Origin: Mucilaginibacter rubeus | GTDB taxonomy: Bacteria > Bacteroidota > Bacteroidia > Sphingobacteriales > Sphingobacteriaceae | Assembly (NCBI RefSeq): GCF_014643835.1 | Contig: NZ_BMKD01000009.1 | Coordinates: 62,001 to 126,000 of the forward strand | DNA: 64,000 nucleotides | Direction of reading: 5' to 3' | Part shown: piece by piece, positions 17,668 through 26,297 of the stretch | Position numbering within the stretch: position 1 is the stretch's first letter | Layout of the letters: each line of letters starts with the position of its first letter | Position numbers and translations under genes: made by a program | The notes under the pieces: model-generated | What the model was told of the DNA's origin: nothing | What the model saw: only the letters and a program-made list of their open reading frames with translations | Database searches by the model: none

Positions 17668-18909
17668 CTAACGAAGTTTCAACGTTATCACCGTCACTAT
17701 CGCCAGTATGATACAGATGATCCAGAAGCGGGTAACAATCTTTGCTTCATGGAAACCCTTTTTCTGGTAATGGTGATGCAGCGGCGCCATTAAAAACACG
17801 CGCCTGCCTTCGCCGAATTTCTTTTTGGTGTATTTAAACCATGAAACCTGGATAATCACCGAAAAATTCTCTACCAGGAAAATACCACACAGCAATGGCA
17901 GCATCAGTTCCTTACGGATCATGATAGCAAATACCGCTATGATACCACCTATAGCCAAACTACCAGTATCACCCATAAACACCTGTGCCGGGTACGAGTT
18001 GTACCATAAAAAGCCTACGCAAGCCCCGACAAAGGCACCGGCGAAAATTACTAGCTCACCCGAGTTAGGGATATACATGATGTTCAGATAGTCAGCAATA
18101 ACCGTGTTACCCGATACATAGGCCAGGATAGCCAGCGTAATGCCGATGATAGCCGAGGTGCCCGTCGCCAGGCCATCAATGCCATCTGTGATGTTGGCCC
18201 CGTTGGATATGAACGTGATAATGAGGATCACGAAAAACAGGAATACCACCAGCGCGTATTGCTCGTAACCTTTCCCTAAAAACTTCAACACCTTGGCATA
18301 ATCAAACTCGTTATTTTTGTAGAATGGCATGGTTGTTTTGGTGGAGTGCACATCCTGGGTATAAACCGGGGTGCTGCGCTTCATGTGAAACTCAACCGGG
18401 GCATCGTCCTTAACGGGTAATACAACCTCCTGCCGGATGATGATATTACTGTTGAAATACATTGTCCACCCAACAATGAGTGATAAACCTACCTGACCAA
18501 TGATCTTAAACCTGCCTGCTAAACCCTCTTTATTCTTTTTAAATACTTTAATATAATCGTCCAGAAAGCCGATGGCACCCAGCCAAACGGTGGTAATGAT
18601 CATCAGGATCACATACACATTCTCCAGCTTGGCAAACAGCAGTGTTGGTATTAAAATACCCAGCAAAATGATGATACCACCCATAGTTGGCGTACCTGAT
18701 TTTTGCATCTGGCCTTCCAAACCTAAATTCCTTACGGTTTCGCCCACCTGTTTAAAGCGTAGATAATCTATTAGCCGCCTGCCATAAACAGTAGTGATCA
18801 GCAATGAAGTAATTACAGCCATCGCCATCCTGAACGTGATGTATTGAAATACACCTACCCCGGGGATACTGTAATTTTTGCTTAAATAGTTAAACAGGTA
18901 ATACAACAT
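17668..18909 (-). CDS. mraY: phospho-MurNAc-pentapeptide transferase
   Basis: A polytopic inner-membrane enzyme that transfers phospho-MurNAc-pentapeptide to undecaprenyl phosphate, giving lipid I. Conserved blocks are visible: GTPTMGG near 75, [10 protein letters not shown] (aspartate-rich cytoplasmic loop), [21 protein letters not shown] and the [11 protein letters not shown] histidine motif near the C-terminus. The 413 residues are longer than the roughly 360 of E. coli, because of an insertion around residues 165-225 between membrane segments (containing [10 protein letters not shown]), seen in Bacteroidota enzymes. Confidence 0.97.
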   Translation of the reverse strand: MLYYLFNYLSKNYSIPGVGVFQYITFRMAMAVITSLLITTVYGRRLIDYLRFKQVGETVRNLGLEGQMQKSGTPTMGGIIILLGILIPTLLFAKLENVYVILMIITTVWLGAIGFLDDYIKVFKKNKEGLAGRFKIIGQVGLSLIVGWTMYFNSNIIIRQEVVLPVKDDAPVEFHMKRSTPVYTQDVHSTKTTMPFYKNNEFDYAKVLKFLGKGYEQYALVVFLFFVILIITFISNGANITDGIDGLATGTSAIIGITLAILAYVSGNTVIADYLNIMYIPNSGELVIFAGAFVGACVGFLWYNSYPAQVFMGDTGSLAIGGIIAVFAIMIRKELMLPLLCGIFLVENFSVIIQVSWFKYTKKKFGEGRRVFLMAPLHHHYQKKGFHEAKIVTRFWIICIILAIVTVITLKLR

Positions 18910-18924
18910 TGCTTTTTCAATTTG

Positions 18925-18952
18925 CAGATGTGCAGATTTCAGATGTGCAGAT
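18925..18952. repeat. duplicated 13-mer upstream of mraY
   Basis: CAGATGTGCAGAT occurs twice (18925-18937 and 18940-18952) in the 117-base murE-mraY linker. The two copies are exact. No promoter motif could be assigned. Confidence 0.75.
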
Positions 18953-19026
18953 GATTGACTTGCTCATCTTAGTTCTTGCAGATTTGCGTTTTTAATTCCT
19001 TTTACTCTCTATCAATTAGTTGATGG

Positions 19027-20487
19027 TTATACCAAATCCTGGAATTGCCTTTCCAGTTCTTCCATATCATCGAAGTGGTTTTTCACCCCGTTTATTTCCT
19101 GATATTTTTCGTGCCCTTTGCCCGCTACCAGGATAATATCACCCGGATTTGCCAGCATACAGGCTGTTTTAATCGCCTCATGCCTGTCGATGATGCTTAC
19201 TGTATGACGCTTAAATGCCGGGTCGACACCTTCTTCCATTTCCTTGATGATCTGCGCCGGATCTTCGGTACGCGGATTATCGGATGTCAGGATCACTTTA
19301 TCACTCCACTCACATGCGGTTTTGGCCATGATGGGGCGCTTGGTTTTATCCCTGTCGCCGCCGCAGCCAATTACCGTAATCACCTTTTCATTTCCCTTGC
19401 GGATATCATGTATAGTGCTCAACACATTCTGCACAGCATCCGGCGTATGGGCATAGTCAACTATACCTACAACTTTGTTCGGTGCTGTGATATATTCAAA
19501 GCGGCCTTCGGCACCTGTAAGTTTGCTCAGGCTCGTAAGCACTTTCGCTTTATCCTGCTCAAGCAGCATCGCGGTAGCGTAAACACCTAACAGGTTGTAA
19601 GCATTGAATGTGCCCACCATTTTAAACCATACTTCCTCGCCGTCAATTTGCAGTAATAAGCCGCTGAACTGATTTTCGAGGATTCGGGCTTTATAATCGG
19701 CCATGGTTTTAAGGCCATAGCTTTTTTTATGTGCTGCTGTATTTTGCAGCATTACATTACCATTTTTATCATCGCTGTTGGTAAGCGCAAAAGCATCTTT
19801 AGGTAAACCATCAAAAAATTCCTTTTTGGCATTCAAATACCTCAGGAAGGTTTTGTGATAATCCAAATGATCGTGCGTTAAGTTGGTAAACACACCACCC
19901 GCAAAAACCAAACTCTCGATACGTTTTTGCGAAATGGCATGTGAGCTTACTTCCATAAAGCAATAGTCACAACCGCTGTCTACCATTTCGGCAAGCAAAC
20001 TGTTTAGCTCAACCGGATCAGGCGTGGTATGGGTTGATGGGATTACTTTACCATTGATCTGATTTTCGACAGTTGAAAGCAAGCCACATTTATACCCAAG
20101 ATCGCGGAACAGCTGATATAACAACGTTGCGATAGTTGTTTTGCCATTAGTACCAGTTACCCCAACCAGTTTCAGTTTGGCTGATGGATTATCATAAAAA
20201 TTAGCAGCTACAATGCCAAGCGCCACAGCCGAATCGGCCACCATCAAAAAGTCAACCTCGCCGGTAGTATGGGCAGGCAGGTCTTCGCAAACCACTGCTA
20301 CAGCACCTTTTTTTATGGCCTGGTCAATATAGTCGTGTCCGTCAACAACGGTGCCTTTTACGGCAACAAACATGGCCCCGGGGATCACTGCCCTCGAATC
20401 AAAAGCTATCGCCGTGATCTCCACATCAGCACTTCCCTGCAACTCAGTGAAGGCCAGTCCATCAATTACATCGCTTAAATACCTCAT
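19027..20487 (-). CDS. murE: UDP-MurNAc-tripeptide synthetase, meso-DAP type
   Basis: Adds the third stem-peptide residue to UDP-MurNAc-L-Ala-D-Glu. The P-loop GTNGKTT is at 112-118, NLTHDHLDYH near 202 and the specificity motif DNPR at 403-406. DNPR is the established signature of enzymes that add meso-diaminopimelate rather than lysine. At 486 residues it is the usual length. It overlaps the upstream PBP stop by 4 bases (ATGA), so translation is coupled. The next ligase, murF, is not in this window. Confidence 0.97.
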   Translation of the reverse strand: MRYLSDVIDGLAFTELQGSADVEITAIAFDSRAVIPGAMFVAVKGTVVDGHDYIDQAIKKGAVAVVCEDLPAHTTGEVDFLMVADSAVALGIVAANFYDNPSAKLKLVGVTGTNGKTTIATLLYQLFRDLGYKCGLLSTVENQINGKVIPSTHTTPDPVELNSLLAEMVDSGCDYCFMEVSSHAISQKRIESLVFAGGVFTNLTHDHLDYHKTFLRYLNAKKEFFDGLPKDAFALTNSDDKNGNVMLQNTAAHKKSYGLKTMADYKARILENQFSGLLLQIDGEEVWFKMVGTFNAYNLLGVYATAMLLEQDKAKVLTSLSKLTGAEGRFEYITAPNKVVGIVDYAHTPDAVQNVLSTIHDIRKGNEKVITVIGCGGDRDKTKRPIMAKTACEWSDKVILTSDNPRTEDPAQIIKEMEEGVDPAFKRHTVSIIDRHEAIKTACMLANPGDIILVAGKGHEKYQEINGVKNHFDDMEELERQFQDLV

Positions 20488-22589
20488 TGCAGTTCTATTA
20501 AAATTCGTGATCCTTTTGGTATTGCACTTCCTCCGGTAACCGATTGATTGGTTACTATACCGCTACCGCGTACAGTAACCTTATAGCCGGCGTTACCCAT
20601 TACATATAACGCATCGCTAAGCCCCATGCCTGTTACCGAAGGCACGGTACCATTTTTATAATTTACCTCTTCAAACGGGATACCATTGCTTGTATCAACA
20701 GTGCTGTTAGCCGAAGCATACAACGGTTTAACACCCAATTTTGAATAAACCTTTTTCAGGGCCTTCATATTGCCCTGTTTTACCTGCGGCATTACCGTAT
20801 TGCCTACATAATGGGCCTGCGGGGTTTGGTTAATGTCCAGATCGTTGGCATAAACCCTGTCGGCCACTTCCCTAAATACCGGGCCGGCAACCTTTGCAGC
20901 CAGGTAGTCGCCCTGGGTTGGATTATTGATCACCACAATCATCGAATATTTAGGATGATCGGCCGGAAAATAACCGCAAAAAGAGGCCTGGTATTTTTTA
21001 TCCTTATAACCTTTTGTTCCGTTAGCCACCTGTGCTGTACCGGTTTTACCCGCCACACTGTAAAGCTTATTTTTAATAACATTTTTGCCGGTACCATTAA
21101 GTACTACACCTTCAAGCATACCACGTACCTTACCCAGCGTAGCTTCCGAACATACCTGCTCATTGATCACCCGGGCCTGGAATTGCTCAATAGGGTTACC
21201 CAATCTCCTGATCTCACGAACCAGCAGCGGGGCTATCATTTTACCATTATTGGCCACTGAATTGTAATAAGCCAGCATTTGCAGCGGCGTAATATTCATT
21301 TCATAACCATAAGCCATCTCAGGCAAACTGTAATTTTTGTTCCAGCTGCGGTTTGATGGATTTTTGATCACCGGCCTGCCTTCGCCGGGAATTTGTAACT
21401 GAAGCTTTTCATTCAAATGATAGCTGTACAATTTATTGATATACTGCCACGGGTTATTATGGTAAAATTTATCGACCAATTTTGCCGCAGCCACGTTTGA
21501 TGATTCTTCAAAAGCACGTTTTACCGACATTTCATAGTTATCATGCTCGGTATCTGTAATTGTCGGCCCTTTCGGGAATTTATATTTACCACCCTCAGCA
21601 TTAACTATGGTGCTGGTGTCAATCTTATGCTGATCGAGCATGGTCATGTACGATGCCAGTTTAAAGGTCGACCCCGGATCGATAGCGTTACTGATAGCAT
21701 AGTTCATTTGCTCTTTGTAATCACCGTCCTTAGTACGCGTGTAATTAGCAATAGCCCTGATCTCGCCGGTAGATACTTCCATAAGCACAACGCAGCCATG
21801 ATCGGCCGCGCTTTTAACCAATTGTTTTTTCAACGCATCCTGAGCCACATCCTGAAAATTCACATTGATGGTTGAAATAATGTCAGCACCATCCTTAGGT
21901 GCTATTTCATCATCATCGTCAACCGGCATCCAGATACCGCCAGGTATCCGCTGCATTAAACGCCTGCCGCTTTCACCATTTATATATGATGAATAAGCAC
22001 CTTCCAAACCAACCGGGTTCTTTACGTTTTCGTTTTTATAACCGATAGTACGTGCCGCCAGCGACTGAAATGGCAGGATCCTTTTATTTTTTTGAATAAC
22101 GATCAACCCACCTTTGTATTTGCCCATGTTAAACACCGGGAACTGGCGGATCTTTTTCAAATCCTGGTAAGATACCTTACGCCTGATCAACACATAGCGT
22201 GAACTATCCCGGCGGGCCTCGCGCAATACACGCGAGTATTCCCTTGCCGATCTGTCACCAAACATACCCGATAGCTTTGCAGCTAACAGATCGATATTGT
22301 TGTTAAACGCCGTATCCGATGCAATACCACTGGCCAGCATGTCCATATGCAGCTCATACTCCGGCACCGAAGTAGCCAGCAAGCTTCCATCAACAGAAAA
22401 AATATTACCCCTTGCCGCTTCAACGGTTTGGTATTGCGCCGAAAGATCGGCAGCCATAGCTTTCCACTTATCGCCCTGAACATATTGCAGGCGGCAAAGC
22501 TGTACCACAACGGCAATGGCCAAAAGCAAAACAAGACCAAAGGCTAAATAAACCCTGGCCAGTATGTTAGTCCTAATTCCCATCTGCAA
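20484..22589 (-). CDS. ftsI: class B penicillin-binding protein (FtsI), PASTA-tailed
   Basis: A septal D,D-transpeptidase that crosslinks peptidoglycan in partnership with FtsW. One N-terminal membrane helix (about 12-32) is followed by a PBP dimerisation domain and then the transpeptidase domain with all three active-site motifs: STFK (Ser307/Lys310), SSN (363-365) and KTGT (515-518). A single PASTA-like domain (about 645-701, VPSVTGMGLSDALYVM) ends the protein, as in many Bacteroidota and Gram-positive PBPs but not E. coli FtsI. The 701-residue length is appropriate. It overlaps ftsL by 17 bases. Confidence 0.96.
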   Translation of the reverse strand: MQMGIRTNILARVYLAFGLVLLLAIAVVVQLCRLQYVQGDKWKAMAADLSAQYQTVEAARGNIFSVDGSLLATSVPEYELHMDMLASGIASDTAFNNNIDLLAAKLSGMFGDRSAREYSRVLREARRDSSRYVLIRRKVSYQDLKKIRQFPVFNMGKYKGGLIVIQKNKRILPFQSLAARTIGYKNENVKNPVGLEGAYSSYINGESGRRLMQRIPGGIWMPVDDDDEIAPKDGADIISTINVNFQDVAQDALKKQLVKSAADHGCVVLMEVSTGEIRAIANYTRTKDGDYKEQMNYAISNAIDPGSTFKLASYMTMLDQHKIDTSTIVNAEGGKYKFPKGPTITDTEHDNYEMSVKRAFEESSNVAAAKLVDKFYHNNPWQYINKLYSYHLNEKLQLQIPGEGRPVIKNPSNRSWNKNYSLPEMAYGYEMNITPLQMLAYYNSVANNGKMIAPLLVREIRRLGNPIEQFQARVINEQVCSEATLGKVRGMLEGVVLNGTGKNVIKNKLYSVAGKTGTAQVANGTKGYKDKKYQASFCGYFPADHPKYSMIVVINNPTQGDYLAAKVAGPVFREVADRVYANDLDINQTPQAHYVGNTVMPQVKQGNMKALKKVYSKLGVKPLYASANSTVDTSNGIPFEEVNYKNGTVPSVTGMGLSDALYVMGNAGYKVTVRGSGIVTNQSVTGGSAIPKGSRILIELQ

Positions 22590-22980
22590 CCTCCTTCACT
22601 GTTATTTTTCCCGGTGGATCAACGGATTGACTTAAGCCTAATGTATCTGCCCGCTTGGCCACTTCGGTAAGCGTACTTTTAAAAGCCATATCGGCCTTTG
22701 TCGATTTATAATCCCAGCCCAGTTCCTTAACCTCTTTGGTAAGCGCATCAATTTCACGCACCGATTTTTCGGCATAGTGCATATTTCCTATATACACCAT
22801 CCCCAAAAAGGCTAAAAACAAAATAAAGGGCAAAGCATTGGTGGCCTTCTCGGTTGTAAGAAAGCCTTTGGTAAAAAGTTGCGTAAAAAAGTTATCAGGC
22901 AGCTCCCTCGCAGGCCTCTCCTCAATTACCTCTTCAACTTCTTCCTCCTCCTGAATTTCTGTACGTAAACGATTGGTCAT
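22573..22980 (-). CDS. ftsL: FtsL-like divisome protein
   Basis: A 135-residue bitopic protein with an acidic cytoplasmic N-terminus (EEEEVEEVIEE near 11-21), one membrane helix (about 47-65, ALPFILFLAFLGMVYIG) and a periplasmic, probably coiled-coil segment rich in heptad-like Leu/Val. FtsL sequences are poorly conserved; size, topology and position between rsmH and ftsI make the assignment. The start overlaps the rsmH stop by 4 bases and its 3' end overlaps ftsI. Confidence 0.85.
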   Translation of the reverse strand: MTNRLRTEIQEEEEVEEVIEERPARELPDNFFTQLFTKGFLTTEKATNALPFILFLAFLGMVYIGNMHYAEKSVREIDALTKEVKELGWDYKSTKADMAFKSTLTEVAKRADTLGLSQSVDPPGKITVKEVADGN

Positions 22981-23879
22981 TTTTTTACAGCTATCCTTAA
23001 TTTAGCGCTCCGTGCCCTGTTATTTTTGGTTATCTCTTCTGCCGATGCCGTTACAGCCCCGCGGCTCACTGCGTCAAGCGGTTTATTATCGTTTCCATAA
23101 AGGTCTTTCTCCACCTCGCCGCTGAACTTGCCTTTGGTTATGAAGTTTTTTACCAGCCTGTCCTCAAGCGAATGGTATGACATTACCACCAACCTGCCTC
23201 CAACACCTAAAACCTCGGCCGACTGCGTTAAAAAATCTTTTAAAGCCTCCAGCTCCTGATTAACCTCTATCCTTAATGCCTGAAACACTTGTGCCAGGTA
23301 TTTATTTTCTTTTCCTTTCGGGATGCGTGCGCTGATCACATTTTTCAGATCAGCAATGGTAACTATTGGCATATTCAACCTCGCGGTAGCAATAGTTTCG
23401 GCCAATGATTTCGCATTCTGAATTTCTCCGTAAATGCCAAAAATCCGGTGCAGGTCGGCAACCGAATAGTTATTTACCACATCCTTTGCAGTTAGCTCGC
23501 CCAACTGGTTCATGCGCATATCCAGCCCGGCATCAAACCGAATGGAAAACCCTCGATCCGCCTCATCAAACTGGTGCGATGACACGCCCAAATCGGCCAG
23601 AATCCCGTTTACCGGGATAGCCCCATGTAAACGGCAAAAGTTTTTGAGATACCTGAAATTCTGATCTACAAAAACAAAACGTTCATCATCAATTAAATTC
23701 CGCTGCGCATCGGCATCCTGATCAAAAGCGATCAGCCTGCCGTTAGGCCCCAGGTGTTTTAAGATCTCGCGCGAATGCCCGCCACCGCCAAAAGTCACAT
23801 CCACATAAGTACCGTCCGGATCAATGTTTAGCCCATCAATACATTCCTTCAGCATTACCGGTACATGGTACTCACTCAT
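22977..23879 (-). CDS. rsmH: 16S rRNA (cytosine1402-N4)-methyltransferase
   Basis: A SAM-dependent methyltransferase (also called MraW) acting on C1402 of 16S rRNA in the decoding centre. The N-terminus reads YHVPVMLKECIDGL, and the SAM-binding motif YVDVTFGGGGHSREIL is at about 25-40; LADLGVSSHQFDEADRGFS and the late SYHSLEDRLVK are also typical. At 300 residues it is a normal length. It overlaps mraZ by 4 bases, giving the canonical mraZ-rsmH start of a dcw cluster. Confidence 0.97.
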   Translation of the reverse strand: MSEYHVPVMLKECIDGLNIDPDGTYVDVTFGGGGHSREILKHLGPNGRLIAFDQDADAQRNLIDDERFVFVDQNFRYLKNFCRLHGAIPVNGILADLGVSSHQFDEADRGFSIRFDAGLDMRMNQLGELTAKDVVNNYSVADLHRIFGIYGEIQNAKSLAETIATARLNMPIVTIADLKNVISARIPKGKENKYLAQVFQALRIEVNQELEALKDFLTQSAEVLGVGGRLVVMSYHSLEDRLVKNFITKGKFSGEVEKDLYGNDNKPLDAVSRGAVTASAEEITKNNRARSAKLRIAVKK

Positions 23880-24337
23880 TCCTGCTCCTTACTTTTATTG
23901 CCCATCACCCTTTTTGCCAGCGCTCCAAAACTTTTTGGCTCATCATCCATCAGCTTGCGATGCGCTTCGGCATCCCAAACTTCAATTTTATTCAGCTGGC
24001 AAGCCAACACTACATCACCTTTTATACCCGCATATTCCAACAGAAACTTTGGCAATAATACCCTGCCGGCAGCATCAGGCATAAGCTCGGTGGCACCACG
24101 GGTAAAATATCGTATAAAGGCTATATTATCCTCTTCGTATTCATTAAGTTTGCTCAGTTCTTCAAGTCGTTTATCCCATTCCTTTTTAGTGTATATGACA
24201 AGGTATTTTTCAAACCCACGATTGACCACCAGGCCTTCAGATTCCAGTTCAGGAAGCTTTTTTTTAAGGCCAGCCGGTATCATCATCCTAAATTTAGGAT
24301 CAAGCTTACACTCAAATTCACCGGTTAAAAACGACAT
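23876..24337 (-). CDS. mraZ: transcriptional regulator MraZ
   Basis: A 153-residue DNA-binding protein made of two AbrB-like (SpoVT/MraZ) domains, which assembles into ring oligomers and regulates the dcw operon, including its own promoter. It starts at MSFLTGEFECKLDPKFRM, the standard N-terminus; an in-frame ATG 16 codons upstream would add an AT-rich extension lying in the leader. The DxKxR-type motifs of both halves are visible (KLDPKFRMMIP and DAAGRVLLP). Three 10-bp repeats that fit MraZ boxes are 44-73 bases upstream of this start. Confidence 0.95.
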   Translation of the reverse strand: MSFLTGEFECKLDPKFRMMIPAGLKKKLPELESEGLVVNRGFEKYLVIYTKKEWDKRLEELSKLNEYEEDNIAFIRYFTRGATELMPDAAGRVLLPKFLLEYAGIKGDVVLACQLNKIEVWDAEAHRKLMDDEPKSFGALAKRVMGNKSKEQE

Positions 24338-24380
24338 TGTATGACTTGGGCAATTTTGTAACGTAAAAGTAAATACTTTT

Positions 24381-24410
24381 ACCACTTTCTACCACTTTCC
24401 CCCACTAAAA
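24381..24410 (-). promoter_or_regulatory. MraZ-box array upstream of mraZ
   Basis: Three consecutive 10-base units, reading on the minus strand TTTTAGTGGG, GGAAAGTGGT and AGAAAGTGGT. The last two contain AAAGTGG, the same core and 10-base period described for Mycoplasma MraZ boxes (AAAGTG[T/G] repeats), and they resemble the spaced TGGGN repeats of E. coli. The position just before mraZ fits autoregulation. Confidence 0.75.
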
Positions 24411-24693
24411 GTTTTCAACAATTTTTAGCCGGGTCTGTTTTATATTTTTTGAAGATTTTCCAAAATTTCACCTGCAACAAAACAGACTAATAACCAATTA
24501 GTTAAATCACATTTCAGTTATAAATATTGAATTATTAGAAAGTGGGAGAAAAACCCATTTATTGCGAAAGCATTACTTTGATAACCTCAGCTATCTGACC
24601 TGCCTTGGGGTACTAATATTTTGTATATTAAGCTATTGAACATAACAAATCGCATATACACCTATAAAGTACAAAGACCCGGCCTTAGCATAA

Positions 24694-24858
24694 TGCAACG
24701 CACTCATTCCGTCCCTTTTGCATAGAAATATTACGGAATATTACCGACAACGAGCGGAAAAGCTGGAAATATTGGTAAGATATAAGAAAGTATGGGAGCC
24801 CTTACCGGCCTTATTGGATCAGGGTTGGGGAGCCGGTGAGATGAATAGTAAGTATTGA
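24694..24858 (+). pseudogene. possible short coding remnant
   Basis: In the 668-base spacer between mraZ and the PepSY gene, one plus-strand frame is open from 24694 to a TGA at 24858. Its residues look protein-like (for example EKLEILVRYKKVWEPLPALL). There is no ATG before the last few codons and I do not recognise a family. It may be the decayed end of a gene or chance. The rest of the spacer holds the MraZ boxes, an opposite-strand AGAAAGTGGG at 24537-24546 and a repeat element at 24871-24945. Confidence 0.2.
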
Positions 24859-24870
24859 TACCACATCCGT

Positions 24871-24945
24871 GATTGCAAGGTACGAAGCAATCATCGACTT
24901 AAATGGCGAACCTGTAGGGCCCTTTCCGCTTCGTACCCTATAATA
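24871..24945. repeat. inverted-repeat element, copy 3 (degenerate)
   Basis: The left arm GATTGCAAGGTACGAAGCAA and right arm CCGCTTCGTACCCTATAAT share the core of copies 1 and 2, but the right arm has diverged. It lies downstream of the PepSY gene. Confidence 0.65.
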
Positions 24946-25005
24946 ATATTGTAAAAACGAGATTTCCTTTATAAGCCCGAATGATAAATCCCTTATGATA
25001 TTGTA

Positions 25006-26241
25006 TTATACCGTTGCCTCAGCAGATACCACTCTCATTCTGCCACGAACTGGTTTTTCCTTCTTTTTACGAATCCGGTTTAACCACATCATAACCCCGG
25101 TTACCGGGAAGATCAGCGAAATAAGTGTAATAAGAAAAGCTAAAACCTGGGTAGGCCAGCCATAAATGGAACCTGTATGGATTGGTTTAATTACCCCTCT
25201 GATACGCTGCCCGAGACTTTTGTCAGCATACAAAATAACTCCGGCAAGCTTGCCGCTGTACTGATCGATATAATAAGTATCAGTGGCCAGTTCAGCGGAA
25301 CCTTTTTTAAGCACATTAAAAGTATAAACCGCTGCCGTATCGCGCGGATAACGGATGGTGTAATTTTCGGCATCAGCTATTTTGTTGCCTAAGGCACTAA
25401 CAGCCGCATCTGGCGAGATGGCGGTAACGCCGGGTTGATGAACAGAAAGCAGAGCCTTGATATCTTCTTTACCAGCAATTTTTGAGTTAGTAAGGAAAAA
25501 CAAAGTGTTATTTGCCCACTTAAAGGTCATTACCAAACCCGAGGCAGAAATGATGATCAAAAATATAGAGGTATAAAAACCGGTGACAATATGCAGATCA
25601 TGCGTGAGGCGCTTGCCGCTGCCGTCCCATTTTATCTTAAGCCGCTGCTTCATAATGGCCTTGGTTTTAGGCCACCAAAGTATTACGCCCGTAATCAGTA
25701 TCCCCAGGAAAAAGAGGGTTGAAATACTGATCACCCAATCGCCCACACTATTCTTTCCGCCTAACAGATAACGGTGAAACATTTCTACCGAATACAGGAA
25801 TGTTTGCCTGCGGTTAAACCGATCAACTATTTGCCCGGTATAGGGGTTTACAAAAGCTATAAGGTTTGCGCGTTCGGCACCTTTTGCTTTGATATCTTTT
25901 TTTCCATGAGCTCCTGCATGCCTGTTTGCTTTTGGGGCGGCAACCGATTTATTATTTTTCTTTTCGGGCACAATAAGCCCAACCTCTACCGCACGCGCAG
26001 GATCATCATAAACCATAACCGTTGCCAGCTTTGATTTATGGATTTGTTTTAATACCCCTGCTGTTAAATCAGCCAGCAGCAACCTCTTTTCCTGCGGCTT
26101 TACGAAGTACCGCTGCGGATGAAGTGCCTGCTGAATTTCCTTTTCAAAAACCAGCATTGTACCTGTTAAGCACGAACAGAAAATAACCACCCCGGCAGCA
26201 AGGCTTAAATAAAGGTGTATGGTGCGAAAAAAAACTTTCAT
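25006..26241 (-). CDS. PepSY-associated TM-helix protein
   Basis: A 411-residue inner-membrane protein of the PepSY_TM family. It has an N-terminal helix (about 12-34), a periplasmic PepSY-like region, two central helices (about 170-190 and 215-240), a second periplasmic part and a C-terminal helix (about 365-388). Family members beside siderophore receptors are implicated in reducing or releasing iron from siderophores in the periplasm. It follows the TonB receptor by 56 bases, with a hairpin between them, so it is probably expressed with or after the receptor. A short basic His-containing segment (NRHAGAHGKK) is at about 105-115. The iron role is inferred from context. Confidence 0.85.
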   Translation of the reverse strand: MKVFFRTIHLYLSLAAGVVIFCSCLTGTMLVFEKEIQQALHPQRYFVKPQEKRLLLADLTAGVLKQIHKSKLATVMVYDDPARAVEVGLIVPEKKNNKSVAAPKANRHAGAHGKKDIKAKGAERANLIAFVNPYTGQIVDRFNRRQTFLYSVEMFHRYLLGGKNSVGDWVISISTLFFLGILITGVILWWPKTKAIMKQRLKIKWDGSGKRLTHDLHIVTGFYTSIFLIIISASGLVMTFKWANNTLFFLTNSKIAGKEDIKALLSVHQPGVTAISPDAAVSALGNKIADAENYTIRYPRDTAAVYTFNVLKKGSAELATDTYYIDQYSGKLAGVILYADKSLGQRIRGVIKPIHTGSIYGWPTQVLAFLITLISLIFPVTGVMMWLNRIRKKKEKPVRGRMRVVSAEATV

Positions 26242-26260
26242 CGGTTGTTATAAGCATAAA

Positions 26261-26286
26261 AACCGGGCATGTTGCCATGCCCGGTT
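26261..26286 (-). terminator. hairpin between receptor and PepSY genes
   Basis: AACCGGGCATG and CATGCCCGGTT form a perfect 11-base stem with a four-base loop. On the minus strand only a few T follow, so it may be an attenuating or mRNA-processing hairpin, letting some transcription reach the PepSY gene. Confidence 0.7.
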
Positions 26287-26297
26287 AGTTTAATTAA

